From Oxalobacteraceae bacterium OTU3CINTB1 (lineage in GTDB: Bacteria; Pseudomonadota; Gammaproteobacteria; Burkholderiales; Burkholderiaceae_D), in assembly GCA_024123955.1 (NCBI GenBank), contig CP099652.1, forward strand, positions 992,001 to 1,056,000: 64,000 nucleotides of DNA. The letters run 5' to 3'. Positions within the stretch are counted from its first letter, which is position 1, and every line of letters begins with the position of its first letter. The notes under the pieces were generated by a model. The model saw nothing but the letters and a program-made list of their open reading frames with translations, was not told the origin of the DNA and made no database searches. A program made the translations under genes and the position numbers. Shown piece by piece: positions 1-7,307 of the stretch.

Positions 1-1
1 G

Positions 2-307
2 CCGTTCGCGCTCGACACGGTGCGCGCGATGGCCGGGCGGTCGCCGTTGATGATGCGCGCGACGCATGAGTTGATCCGACGTGGCGCGGCGCTGGACATG
101 GCCGGCTGTCTGCGCATGGAGCGCGCGCTGGTGCGGCGCGTGTTCGACCACGGCGAAGTCATCGAAGGCGTGCGCGCGCTGGTCATCGACAAGGACAACG
201 CGCCGAAATGGAATCCGCCGTCGTTGGAAGCGGTGACCGAGGAAATGGTGCGGCAGCTATTCGAGCCGGTGTGGCCGGAATACGCGCACCCGCTACGACA
301 TCTGTGA
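2..307 (+). CDS. Enoyl-CoA hydratase/isomerase family protein, C-terminal part (3-hydroxyisobutyryl-CoA hydrolase-like)
   Basis: This frame is open from the window edge and ends at a TGA at 305-307, so only about the last 101 residues are visible. The tail reads VIDKDNAPKWNPPSLE, which I recognise as the C-terminal signature of crotonase-superfamily 3-hydroxyisobutyryl-CoA hydrolases and related enoyl-CoA hydratases. In that family this tail follows the active-site fold and packs against the CoA-binding lid. The catalytic part lies outside the window, so hydrolase and hydratase cannot be told apart here. It converges on rapZ with only 8 bp between the two stop codons. Confidence 0.75.
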   Translation, partial: PFALDTVRAMAGRSPLMMRATHELIRRGAALDMAGCLRMERALVRRVFDHGEVIEGVRALVIDKDNAPKWNPPSLEAVTEEMVRQLFEPVWPEYAHPLRHL

Positions 308-315
308 GCTGGAGG

Positions 316-1176
316 CTACTGCTCGCGGTGCCGCAACACCACCCGTTCATTCGGGTGGAAATACGCCGCCAGTTTCTCCGCCATATACACCGACCGGTGC
401 TGCCCGCCGGTGCATCCCAGCGCCACCGTCAGATAACTGCGGTTATCGGTCTTGAAGAACGGCAGCCACTTCTCGACGAAGCCGCGGATATCGTTCATCA
501 TTTCCACCGCGCTCGGTTGCGCGTCGAGAAAATCGATCACCGGCGCGTCGCGGCCCGTCAGCGGGCGCAGCGTCAAATCATAGTAGGGATTCGGCAGCGC
601 GCGCACATCGAACACGAAGTCCGCATCCATCGGCACTCCCAGCTTGAAGGCGAACGACTCGAAGAACAAGGTCAGCGGCGCCCCCTCGCTGGCGACCAGG
701 TCCTTGACCCAGGCGCGCAGCTTGTTGGCGCTCAGCTCCGACGTATCGACCACATGGCCCAGCTGCTCGATGGCCGACAGCCGCTCGCGCTCTTCCATGA
801 TGCATTCGATCAAGGTGCGGCGCGCGGCCGGATTCTGGCCCGGACGCAACTCGTGCGACAGCGGATGGCTGCGGCGCGTCTCCGAAAAGCGCGCCACCAG
901 CGAGTGCGTGTTGGCGGTCAGGAACATGACCTTGACGTCGTGCCCCTCTTCGCGCAAGCGCTTGACGTCGGCCGGCAACGAGGCCAGCGATTCGGCGCTG
1001 CGGGCGTCGACGGCAACCGCCAACGCCTGCAAGCCTTCCTCGGCCAACGTCGAGACCAGGTTCGACAGCAAGGCCGGCGGCAGGTTGTCGACGCAATAGT
1101 GGCCGGTGTCTTCCAGCACGTTCAAGGCCACCGATTTGCCGGAGCCGGAGATGCCTGTGATGAGGACGATACGCAT
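316..1176 (-). CDS. rapZ: RNase adapter protein RapZ (nucleotide-binding, YvcJ family)
   Basis: The protein has 286 residues, the normal length for RapZ. It opens with the Walker A loop GISGSGKS at residues 8-15, right after the start codon, and continues with the NLPPALL segment typical of the family. In enterobacteria RapZ binds glucosamine-6-phosphate and directs RNase E to the sRNA GlmZ; in betaproteobacteria the nucleotide-binding role is better supported than the sRNA role. The C-terminal half has the conserved [11 protein letters not shown] segment. It starts 7 bp after the hprK stop, so the two are probably cotranscribed with ptsN. The call is firm; the regulatory target in this organism is unknown. 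Confidence 0.95.
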   Translation of the reverse strand: MRIVLITGISGSGKSVALNVLEDTGHYCVDNLPPALLSNLVSTLAEEGLQALAVAVDARSAESLASLPADVKRLREEGHDVKVMFLTANTHSLVARFSETRRSHPLSHELRPGQNPAARRTLIECIMEERERLSAIEQLGHVVDTSELSANKLRAWVKDLVASEGAPLTLFFESFAFKLGVPMDADFVFDVRALPNPYYDLTLRPLTGRDAPVIDFLDAQPSAVEMMNDIRGFVEKWLPFFKTDNRSYLTVALGCTGGQHRSVYMAEKLAAYFHPNERVVLRHREQ

Positions 1177-1183
1177 GATGGTT

Positions 1184-2119
1184 TTAATCTCCGCTCATGG
1201 CTTGTCGCTGACGCTCCATGAACTCTTGTAAGGTGTCGATACCGCGCAATTGCAGAATGGTGTTGCGTACGGCGGCCTCCAGCAGCACCGCGATGTTGCG
1301 GCCGGCCGCGACGGGAATGACGACCTTGCGGATCGGCAGTCCCAGCACGTCCTCGGTCGGGAACTGGAACGGCAACCGCTCCACTTCCTCCTCGGCCGCG
1401 CCACGGCGCACCAAGTGCACGATCAGCTTCAGGCGCATCTTGCGGCGCACCGCCGTCTCGCCGAAGATCGCCTTGATGTCCAGCAGGCCCAGCCCGCGCA
1501 CTTCCAGCAGATTCTGCAGCAGGGCCGGGCAGCGCCCCTCGATCATGTTCGGCGCAATGCGCGAAAACTCCACCGCGTCGTCGGCCACCAGGCCGTGCGA
1601 GCGCGAAATCAGTTCCAAGCCCAGCTCGCTCTTGCCGAGGCCCGAGTCGCCGGTGATCAGCACGCCCACGCCCAGCACGTCCATGAAGACGCCGTGCATG
1701 ATGATGCGTTGCGCCAGCTTCTTGGAAAGATACACGCGCAGGAAGTCGATCACCTGTGCGGCAGGTAACGGAGTGGAGAACAACGGGATGTTTTTTTCGT
1801 CGCAGATGGCGAGGATGTCGGGCGGCGTTTCCAGGCCTTGCGCGATGATCAGCGCCGGCGGGCCGCCAGCGATCAGCTCGCCGATGACGTGGGCGCGCGT
1901 GAGCGCCTTCAAGCGCTGGTAGTAATTGATTTCCTGGTGCCCGAAGACCTGGATGCGGCCCGGGTGGATGGTGTTCAGGTGGCCGACCTGGTCGGCGGCG
2001 GAGGCGACGTCGCCGGAGATCAGGCGCTCGCCGCCGGGAAAGCCGGCGAACCAGCCGAGCTGCAAACTCTCGCGATTGTCGTCGTAAAGCCTTTGTATCG
2101 TCAGCGGCGTTTGCAGCAT
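1184..2119 (-). CDS. hprK: HPr kinase/phosphorylase
   Basis: The protein has 311 residues and both family blocks. The P-loop [14 protein letters not shown] lies near the middle, and the HprK signature around [10 protein letters not shown] lies in the C-terminal kinase half. The enzyme phosphorylates, and dephosphorylates, Ser46 of HPr and its relatives. In betaproteobacteria it usually sits with ptsN and rapZ and is thought to belong to a regulatory PTS rather than to sugar uptake. It is the middle gene of ptsN-hprK-rapZ, with 99 bp to ptsN upstream and 7 bp to rapZ downstream. No frameshift or missing motif was seen. Confidence 0.95.
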   Translation of the reverse strand: MLQTPLTIQRLYDDNRESLQLGWFAGFPGGERLISGDVASAADQVGHLNTIHPGRIQVFGHQEINYYQRLKALTRAHVIGELIAGGPPALIIAQGLETPPDILAICDEKNIPLFSTPLPAAQVIDFLRVYLSKKLAQRIIMHGVFMDVLGVGVLITGDSGLGKSELGLELISRSHGLVADDAVEFSRIAPNMIEGRCPALLQNLLEVRGLGLLDIKAIFGETAVRRKMRLKLIVHLVRRGAAEEEVERLPFQFPTEDVLGLPIRKVVIPVAAGRNIAVLLEAAVRNTILQLRGIDTLQEFMERQRQAMSGD

Positions 2120-2218
2120 GGGGCGTCTTTATCTCAAGGTTGAACTAAGGTGGGCCTGCCCCGTAGTTTAACCTATTGTCCCGCTACCCATGCTTGCAAG
2201 CCATTTCCCGATGACCTG

Positions 2219-2701
2219 TCAGCCGGCGGCCTGCAGGCTCGGCATCCAGTTGATGATGCGCGAATGCACCGATTTCGGGTCCGGATCGGTCGAGAGCGCG
2301 GTGCGGAAAGCGTCGTCGGAGAACATCTCGGCGATTTCCGACAGGATTTCCAGGTGCTGTTGGGTGACGTGGTCCGGGATCAGCAGGAAGAACAGCAGGT
2401 TGACCGGCTTGCCGTCGGGCGACTCGAAAGGAATCGGCTCGGCCAGGCGGACGAACGCCGCCAGCGGCGATTTCAGGCTCTTCATGCCCTTGATGCGGCC
2501 GTGCGGCACGGCCACGCCATGACCCAACCCGGTGGAACCGAGGCGCTCGCGCGCGAACAGGTTGTCCGAGACGGTGGAGCGGGCGATCCCGCAATTGTTT
2601 TCGAAGATCAGGCCAGCTTGCTCGAATGCGCGCTTCTTGCTGGAGACTTCCAGGTCAAGCAGGACATTTTCGAGTGAGAGTATTTTGCTCAGGTTATTCA
2701 T
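2219..2701 (-). CDS. ptsN: PTS IIA-like nitrogen regulatory protein (EIIA-Ntr)
   Basis: The protein has 160 residues and is a single EIIA domain of the fructose/mannitol type. The phosphorylatable histidine lies in GHGVAVPHGRIKG, the classic EIIA-Ntr site. Unphosphorylated EIIA-Ntr typically binds potassium transporters, kinases and other targets to couple nitrogen and carbon status to potassium homeostasis. It is the promoter-proximal gene of the hprK/rapZ group. In many relatives rpoN and hpf precede it; here the next gene upstream is queF, so that link is broken. A TATAAT hexamer on the minus strand at 2746-2751 could serve it. Confidence 0.93.
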   Translation of the reverse strand: MNNLSKILSLENVLLDLEVSSKKRAFEQAGLIFENNCGIARSTVSDNLFARERLGSTGLGHGVAVPHGRIKGMKSLKSPLAAFVRLAEPIPFESPDGKPVNLLFFLLIPDHVTQQHLEILSEIAEMFSDDAFRTALSTDPDPKSVHSRIINWMPSLQAAG

Positions 2702-2745
2702 AAGACGATAAGAATGTTACGACGCACAAGGCGTGCCGCCGCCGA

Positions 2746-2751
2746 ATTATA
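2746..2751 (-). promoter_or_regulatory. Possible -10 element for ptsN
   Basis: The minus strand reads TATAAT here, 45 bp upstream of the ptsN start. The best hexamer 16 bp upstream (TTACAT) is a poor -35, so the assignment rests on the -10 alone. Confidence 0.3.
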
Positions 2752-2882
2752 GGCTTGTTTGTGCGCCATGTAACATGAATTCGCGCGCGCCGGCGTTGCT
2801 TAATGATCAGGCAGCCAACGCGCCGGGGCGCCAACGGTCCTACTGAAAATGCACCGCAGAAAGCATTTGCTATTTATGCGTA

Positions 2883-2907
2883 AAAAACCGCGAAAGCGCC
2901 GGTTTTT
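2883..2907 (-). terminator. Probable rho-independent terminator downstream of queF
   Basis: The arms AAAAACCG (2883-2890) and CGGTTTTT (2900-2907) form a perfect 8-bp stem around a 9-base loop. The A-tract on one side and T-tract on the other make it usable in both directions. It lies about 100 bp past the queF stop and precedes ptsN on the minus strand, so it would insulate the two units. Confidence 0.55.
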
Positions 2908-3010
2908 CGCCGCAAAGCGGCCCGCTTTTCCGATTTTTCGCGTTTTTCCAGCGAGGCGCGCATTTCTTACGAAAGTCGCATCGTTGATCACATCATACGC
3001 CTGATTTTTG

Positions 3011-3844
3011 CTATTGACGCGCGCCGCGCAGGTTCGGTGGTTTCTGTGCCGTGCTGAAATTGCTGCGCCACGGATTGATGTCCAGGCCGCCGCGCCGGGT
3101 GTAGCGCGCGTACACCGCCAGCTGCTGCGGCGCGCACTGGCGCAGGATATCGACGAAGATGCGTTCGACGCATTGTTCGTGGAATTCGTTGTGCTCGCGG
3201 AAACCGATCAGGTATTTCAATAAACTTTCCTGGTCGATTTGCGGGCCGGCGTAATGGATCTGCACGCTGGCCCAGTCGGGTTGGCCGGTGACCAGGCAGT
3301 TCGACTTGAGCAGGTGCGACACCAGCTTTTCCTCGACCGGCTCTTCGTCGTGGGCGGCCTTCAGGATTTCCGGCGACGGGCTGTAGTTATCGACCTCGAT
3401 GTCGAGGCGGTCCAGCAGCAGGCCGTCGAGTTCGCCCATCGAGATCATGCCGAATTCCTCCGGCTGGGTGATGGTGATGTGGACGTTGGCGCCGGCCGCC
3501 TCGGTCAGGTCCTGTTGCAGCAGCGACTTGAGCGCCACCACGTTTTCCAGGCGCGTCTGGTTGAACGAATTGAGGTAGAGCTTGAACGATTTCGACTCGA
3601 TGATGTTGGGCGAATCGGCCGGGAAGGTCACGCGGGCGATCGCCACCTGCGGCTTGCCGCGCTGGTTGAGCCAGGAGATCTCGTAGGCGTTCCAGATATC
3701 GACGCCGAAGAAGGGCAGGGTGCCGGCCAGGCCCAGCTCGTCGCGCTTGCCCTGGCGCGGGATGGGGAACAGCAGCTCCGGCGCGTAATCGGTGCGGTAG
3801 GCGGAGGTTTTTCCCAGCGGGGACAGGTCGACGGAGTTGGTCAT
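3011..3844 (-). CDS. queF: NADPH-dependent 7-cyano-7-deazaguanine reductase QueF
   Basis: The enzyme reduces preQ0 to preQ1 in queuosine biosynthesis. The open frame extends to 3949, but the start is placed at the ATG at 3842-3844, where the protein begins [12 protein letters not shown] as in homologues. That gives 277 residues, the length of the long, two-half (E. coli-type) QueF. The QueF signature [14 protein letters not shown] is at residues 83-96 and the catalytic Cys is at about residue 183 in [11 protein letters not shown]. The start codon overlaps the stop of the upstream CPBP protease gene by four bases (ATGA), so translation is probably coupled. No preQ1 riboswitch-like leader was seen. 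Confidence 0.95.
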   Translation of the reverse strand: MTNSVDLSPLGKTSAYRTDYAPELLFPIPRQGKRDELGLAGTLPFFGVDIWNAYEISWLNQRGKPQVAIARVTFPADSPNIIESKSFKLYLNSFNQTRLENVVALKSLLQQDLTEAAGANVHITITQPEEFGMISMGELDGLLLDRLDIEVDNYSPSPEILKAAHDEEPVEEKLVSHLLKSNCLVTGQPDWASVQIHYAGPQIDQESLLKYLIGFREHNEFHEQCVERIFVDILRQCAPQQLAVYARYTRRGGLDINPWRSNFSTAQKPPNLRGARQ

Positions 3845-4626
3845 GGCGGGCTTTGAATCGGTAAAGGTGAAATGGTAGCGTACTTTGACCCGGCGGGCTT
3901 CGCCAACGCGCGCCGCTCGGAGTATCGAACGAATTTCTCGAACCACCACAGGGCCACCAGGGTCGCCAGCAAGAGCATGACATTACTCGCCCAGGCGTAT
4001 TGGCTTTCGTACAGCACCATGCCCTTGATATGCCCTAAATTGCGGCTGTGATAGCCAGTTGCAAACACGGTGGCGAAATCCCATCCGAAGTGGAATGCCG
4101 TGGAAAACCATAGGGATTTTGTCTTCACTACTGCCCAGCCTGAAAATAGTCCGAACACGAAGGCGGAGAAGTGAAAAACATAATTCTGGGAGGGGTGTGA
4201 CGCCGCAAAAAGCACGGCCTGAAGTGCCAGCACGACAACCAACGGGAATTTGCGGAAATATTTCGTCAGCAGGCCGAGGATGACGCCTCTGAAGATGAAC
4301 TCCTCTCCAACGGCCGCCATCAGCGCGACCGCCGCAACGGCTGAGAGATGGTATAGCGACAGCTCGGGCTTGAAGGCCTCGCCGTTCCTTAGCTGAAATA
4401 CGATAAAGGTGGATAGCACGGCTAGCAGCAGCGAGGACATCAACCCAAACAAGGCAAACCGAAGATCCCGATTTCCGAACAGGAAATACGAGGACAGGAT
4501 GGCAATCGCCGAACCCATGCCCAAAATGATTGTATTGATCGACAGCGGTAATTCTGCCGCGCGCAGGCATGGGATCAGTAGAACAAACAACAGAACGGGC
4601 GAGATGTTGCGGGCGATCTTTTTCAT
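3841..4626 (-). CDS. CPBP-family intramembrane glutamic endopeptidase (CAAX protease-like)
   Basis: The protein has 261 residues and several strongly hydrophobic helices. The motifs of the CPBP/ABI family are visible: EEFIFRG (EExxxR), then FAASH, and FHFGWDF near the C-terminus. These residues form the active site of Rce1-like membrane proteases. Bacterial members act in bacteriocin immunity, peptide processing or unknown roles. The start at 4626 (MKKIARN) begins a normal signal/anchor; the longer open frame to 4764 passes through a palindrome and is unlikely. Its base composition looks less GC-rich than the flanking genes, which hints at acquisition. It overlaps queF by four bases. The substrate is unknown. 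Confidence 0.8.
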   Translation of the reverse strand: MKKIARNISPVLLFVLLIPCLRAAELPLSINTIILGMGSAIAILSSYFLFGNRDLRFALFGLMSSLLLAVLSTFIVFQLRNGEAFKPELSLYHLSAVAAVALMAAVGEEFIFRGVILGLLTKYFRKFPLVVVLALQAVLFAASHPSQNYVFHFSAFVFGLFSGWAVVKTKSLWFSTAFHFGWDFATVFATGYHSRNLGHIKGMVLYESQYAWASNVMLLLATLVALWWFEKFVRYSERRALAKPAGSKYATISPLPIQSPP

Positions 4627-4712
4627 AGGTGCCGCGCTATTGCGGAAGCGGAGTTGATCGGTGATGCGGAGCGTTGCGGTGGCTTTAGCGCCGTCAACCC
4701 GCAGGACGTGAT

Positions 4713-4739
4713 GGGGTCGTACCCGACGGGTACGACCCC
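4713..4739. repeat. Short perfect palindrome with GGGGTC ends
   Basis: Arms 4713-4724 and 4728-4739 pair perfectly over 12 bp around a 3-base loop. The outer bases GGGGTC/GACCCC match the ends of the larger hairpins at 6354-6437 and 43333-43428. It lies between the ilvA stop and the CPBP start, both on the minus strand, and could end or attenuate ilvA transcription, although no T-run follows on either strand. Confidence 0.6.
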
Positions 4740-4780
4740 TAAGCGACGGAGCGTGGTCCGTCACAACAAGGTGGGTGGGT

Positions 4781-6316
4781 TCAACCCAGGAACAGCTTGT
4801 ACACCGGATTGGCGCTCTCGTCCCAGTAACGGTAGCCGAGCGTGGTCAGGAACTGCGCGAACGCGCCCATCTCCTCGGACGGCACCTGCAAGCCGATCAG
4901 GATGCGGCCCACGTCGCCGCCCTGGCTCCGGTAATGGCACAGCGAAATGTTCCAGTTCGGCGCCATGCTGTCGAGGAAGCGCATCAGCGCGCCCGGGCGC
5001 TCCGGGAACTCGAAGCGGTACAGCAGCTCGTCCTTGGCCAGCCCGCTCTTGCCACCGACCAGGTGGCGGATGTGCGCCTTGGCCAGCTCGTCGTGGGTCA
5101 GGTCGAGCGTCTTGAAATCATGCTCTTCGAACTTGCGCGCCAGCGCGCCCGACTCGCCACGGTCGGCGATCTGCACGCCGACAAACACATGCGCCTCGTC
5201 CTTGTCGCTGATGCGGTAGTTGAACTCGGTGACATTGCGCGGGCCCACCAGCGAGCAGAAGCGCTTGAAGCTGCCGCGTTGCTCGGGCAGGGTGACGGCG
5301 AACACCGCCTCGCGCGCCTCGCCCAGTTCGGCGCGCTCGGCAACAAAGCGCAGGCGGTCGAAATTCATGTTGGCGCCGCAGGCGATGGTGATCAAGGTCT
5401 CGTTCTTGACCGGGTCCTTGGTCATGGCCGCGCGCTCGATGTAGGCCTTGGCGCCGGCGATGGCCAGCGCGCCGGCCGGCTCCAGGATGCTGCGGGTATC
5501 GGTGAACACATCCTTGATGGCGGCGCTGATGGCGTCGGTGTCGACGATGATGATGTCGTCGACCAGCTCGCGCGCGATGCGGAAGGTTTCTTCGCCGACC
5601 AGGCGCACCGCTGTGCCGTCGGAGAACAGGCCGACGTCGGCCAGGGTGACGCGCTCGCCGGCCTTGATGCTGCGCGCCATGGCGTCCGAATCGATGGTCT
5701 GCACGCCGATGATTTTGATGTCCGGGCGGATCGCCTTGACGTACGACGCCACGCCGGCGATCAGGCCGCCGCCGCCGATGGCCACGAAGATGGCGTGGAT
5801 CGGGCCGGAGTGCTGGCGCAGGATTTCCATGCCGATGGTGCCCTGGCCGGCGATGACGTCCGGATCGTCGAACGGATGGACGAAGGTCAGCTTCTGTTCC
5901 TGCTCCAGGGTCAGCGCGTGGTTGTAGGCATCGGTATAGGACTCGCCGTGCAGCACCACTTCCACGTCCGAGCCGCCGCGGGCCTTGACGGCGTCGATCT
6001 TCACTTGCGGGGTGGTGGTTGGCATGACGATCAGCGCGCGGCAGCCCAGCTTGGCCGCCGACAGTGCCACGCCTTGGGCGTGGTTGCCGGCCGAGGCGCA
6101 AATGACGCCGCGCTTGCGCTGGGCGTCGCTCAGGTGGGCCATCTTGTTGTAGGCGCCGCGAATCTTGAAGCTGAACACGCTCTGCATGTCCTCGCGCTTG
6201 AAATAAATTCGGTTCTCGTAGCGCTGCGACAAGGTCGGCGCGAGTTCCAGCGGGGTTTCATCAGCGACGTCGTAGACGCGCGCGGTCAGGATTTTCTTCA
6301 GATAGTCGATAGTCAT
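4781..6316 (-). CDS. ilvA: Threonine ammonia-lyase, biosynthetic
   Basis: This PLP enzyme converts threonine to 2-oxobutanoate, the first step of isoleucine synthesis. The start is set at the ATG at 6314-6316 (MTIDYLKKIL), giving 511 residues, close to the 514 of E. coli IlvA. The PLP lysine is K51 in FSFKIRGAYN, and a GGGGL phosphate-binding loop follows. The C-terminal third carries the two ACT-like regulatory domains that distinguish the biosynthetic, isoleucine-inhibited enzyme from the catabolic one. The open frame continues to 6781, but that extension translates a 38-bp-arm inverted repeat and is not believable. The hairpin begins only 38 bp upstream of the start codon and would lie in the leader of any transcript started further upstream. 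Confidence 0.95.
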   Translation of the reverse strand: MTIDYLKKILTARVYDVADETPLELAPTLSQRYENRIYFKREDMQSVFSFKIRGAYNKMAHLSDAQRKRGVICASAGNHAQGVALSAAKLGCRALIVMPTTTPQVKIDAVKARGGSDVEVVLHGESYTDAYNHALTLEQEQKLTFVHPFDDPDVIAGQGTIGMEILRQHSGPIHAIFVAIGGGGLIAGVASYVKAIRPDIKIIGVQTIDSDAMARSIKAGERVTLADVGLFSDGTAVRLVGEETFRIARELVDDIIIVDTDAISAAIKDVFTDTRSILEPAGALAIAGAKAYIERAAMTKDPVKNETLITIACGANMNFDRLRFVAERAELGEAREAVFAVTLPEQRGSFKRFCSLVGPRNVTEFNYRISDKDEAHVFVGVQIADRGESGALARKFEEHDFKTLDLTHDELAKAHIRHLVGGKSGLAKDELLYRFEFPERPGALMRFLDSMAPNWNISLCHYRSQGGDVGRILIGLQVPSEEMGAFAQFLTTLGYRYWDESANPVYKLFLG

Positions 6317-6353
6317 GGTCTGCAAACAGTGATTCCAGAGGGCCAGAACCCCG

Positions 6354-6437
6354 GGGGTCAAGTCTGTCATTCGGACACGAGCTGTGCCGTAACTGCGGCT
6401 ACGGCACAGCTCGTGTCCGAATGACAGACTTGACCCC
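6354..6437. repeat. Long perfect inverted repeat (38-bp arms), GGGGTCA-ended intergenic element
   Basis: The left arm 6354-6391 and right arm 6400-6437 are exact reverse complements over 38 bp, with an 8-base loop (ACTGCGGC). The ends are GGGGTCA and TGACCCC. It shares GGGGTCA and CATTCGGACA with the element at 43333-43428. It lies between divergent ilvA and yqaA. No reading frame in it makes sense. It looks like a mobile or REP/MITE-like palindromic element rather than a simple terminator. Confidence 0.85.
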
Positions 6438-6590
6438 GCGGGGTTCCGCAGTTGTTCGATGCTAACTATCCGGCGGGTGACCGGGTCGGGCAGGGGCGCG
6501 GGTTGCGGCCGGTGGGCCGGGACCTTGCTGTTCAATCGTGCGGTGTGCTGATCATTATAATGGACACCTTTCGTCCCGCTAAAGAAACCG

Positions 6591-7082
6591 ATGATCGAAT
6601 CTGCAATCGCCTGGCTGCTCAACGTGCTCGCGGCGCCGGAAGTGGGCCTGACATCGGTCTTCGTCATCAGTTTCGTTTCCGCCACTCTGGTGCCGCTGGG
6701 CTCGGAACCGGCGGTGTTTGCGGTGATCAAGGCCAATCCGGAGCTGTTCTGGAGCGCCATCGGCGTCGCCACCGTCGGCAATACCCTCGGCGGCGCCGTC
6801 GATTACTGGATCGGCTACCAGGCCAAGACCACCTTCGCCAAGGAGCGCAAGAGCCGCTGGTTCCATTGGCTGGAGCGCTACGGCGCCAAGACCATGCTGC
6901 TGGCCTGGCTGCCGGGCATCGGCGATCCGCTGTGCACGCTTGGCGGCTGGCTCAAGCTACCTTTCTGGCCCAGCCTCGCCTACATGGCGGTCGGCAAACT
7001 GTTGCGCTACCTGACCATGACCACCCTGCTGTTGTATGTGCCGGACGGCGTCTGGCACCGGATCGGGCAAATGCTGGGCTAA
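6591..7082 (+). CDS. YqaA family membrane protein (DedA/VTT-related)
   Basis: The protein has 163 residues and several hydrophobic helices. It contains the segment LAWLPGIGDPLCTLGGWLK, which corresponds to the conserved re-entrant G-x-P region of YqaA/DedA (SNARE-associated, VTT) proteins. DedA-like proteins are linked to lipid-carrier recycling and membrane homeostasis; YqaA itself is uncharacterised. It is divergent from ilvA and stands alone. A TATAAT at 6556-6561 lies 30 bp before the start, but no matching -35 was seen. The family call is firm; the function is not. Confidence 0.85.
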   Translation: MIESAIAWLLNVLAAPEVGLTSVFVISFVSATLVPLGSEPAVFAVIKANPELFWSAIGVATVGNTLGGAVDYWIGYQAKTTFAKERKSRWFHWLERYGAKTMLLAWLPGIGDPLCTLGGWLKLPFWPSLAYMAVGKLLRYLTMTTLLLYVPDGVWHRIGQMLG

Positions 7083-7307
7083 TCTGGTGCAATTGATCGT
7101 ATTGCCGGAAGCGCAGGATTCGGAATTTCGTTTAGTTTTTAGCGGAAAATTTGAATTTTATCGCCGGTAAACGAGCTCATCCGCAAATTAATAGCGCAGG
7201 ATGGCCAGCGCGAGAGTCCCCCCGCCGTCTAAGGGTGTTCCGACATGGTGCGTCGCAATACGCTAGAATGGCCCTCCCGGGTTCCAGTTTACAAGTCCAA
7301 TCGCATA

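Larger units (their letters stand above)
2702..3010. other. Gene-free interval between ptsN and queF
   Basis: This 309-bp stretch holds no convincing gene. Toward the queF end is a terminator-like hairpin (2883-2907). Toward ptsN is a minus-strand TATAAT at 2746-2751, about 45 bp from the ptsN start, with no good -35 in front of it. A 63-codon open frame on the minus strand (2800-2991) is very rich in Arg and Lys, runs through the hairpin, resembles nothing I know, and is not called. Confidence 0.5.

Noticed and set aside
2800..2991. A 63-codon minus-strand frame between queF and ptsN
   Set aside because: Arg/Lys-rich translation through a terminator-like hairpin, no recognisable family, and no clear ribosome-binding site.
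3845..3949. N-terminal extension of queF by 35 codons
   Set aside because: It overlaps the CPBP gene's coding end, and homologues begin at [11 protein letters not shown].
6317..6781. N-terminal extension of ilvA by 155 codons
   Set aside because: The extension reads through the 38-bp inverted repeat and has no similarity to IlvA. The ATG at 6316 gives the normal length.
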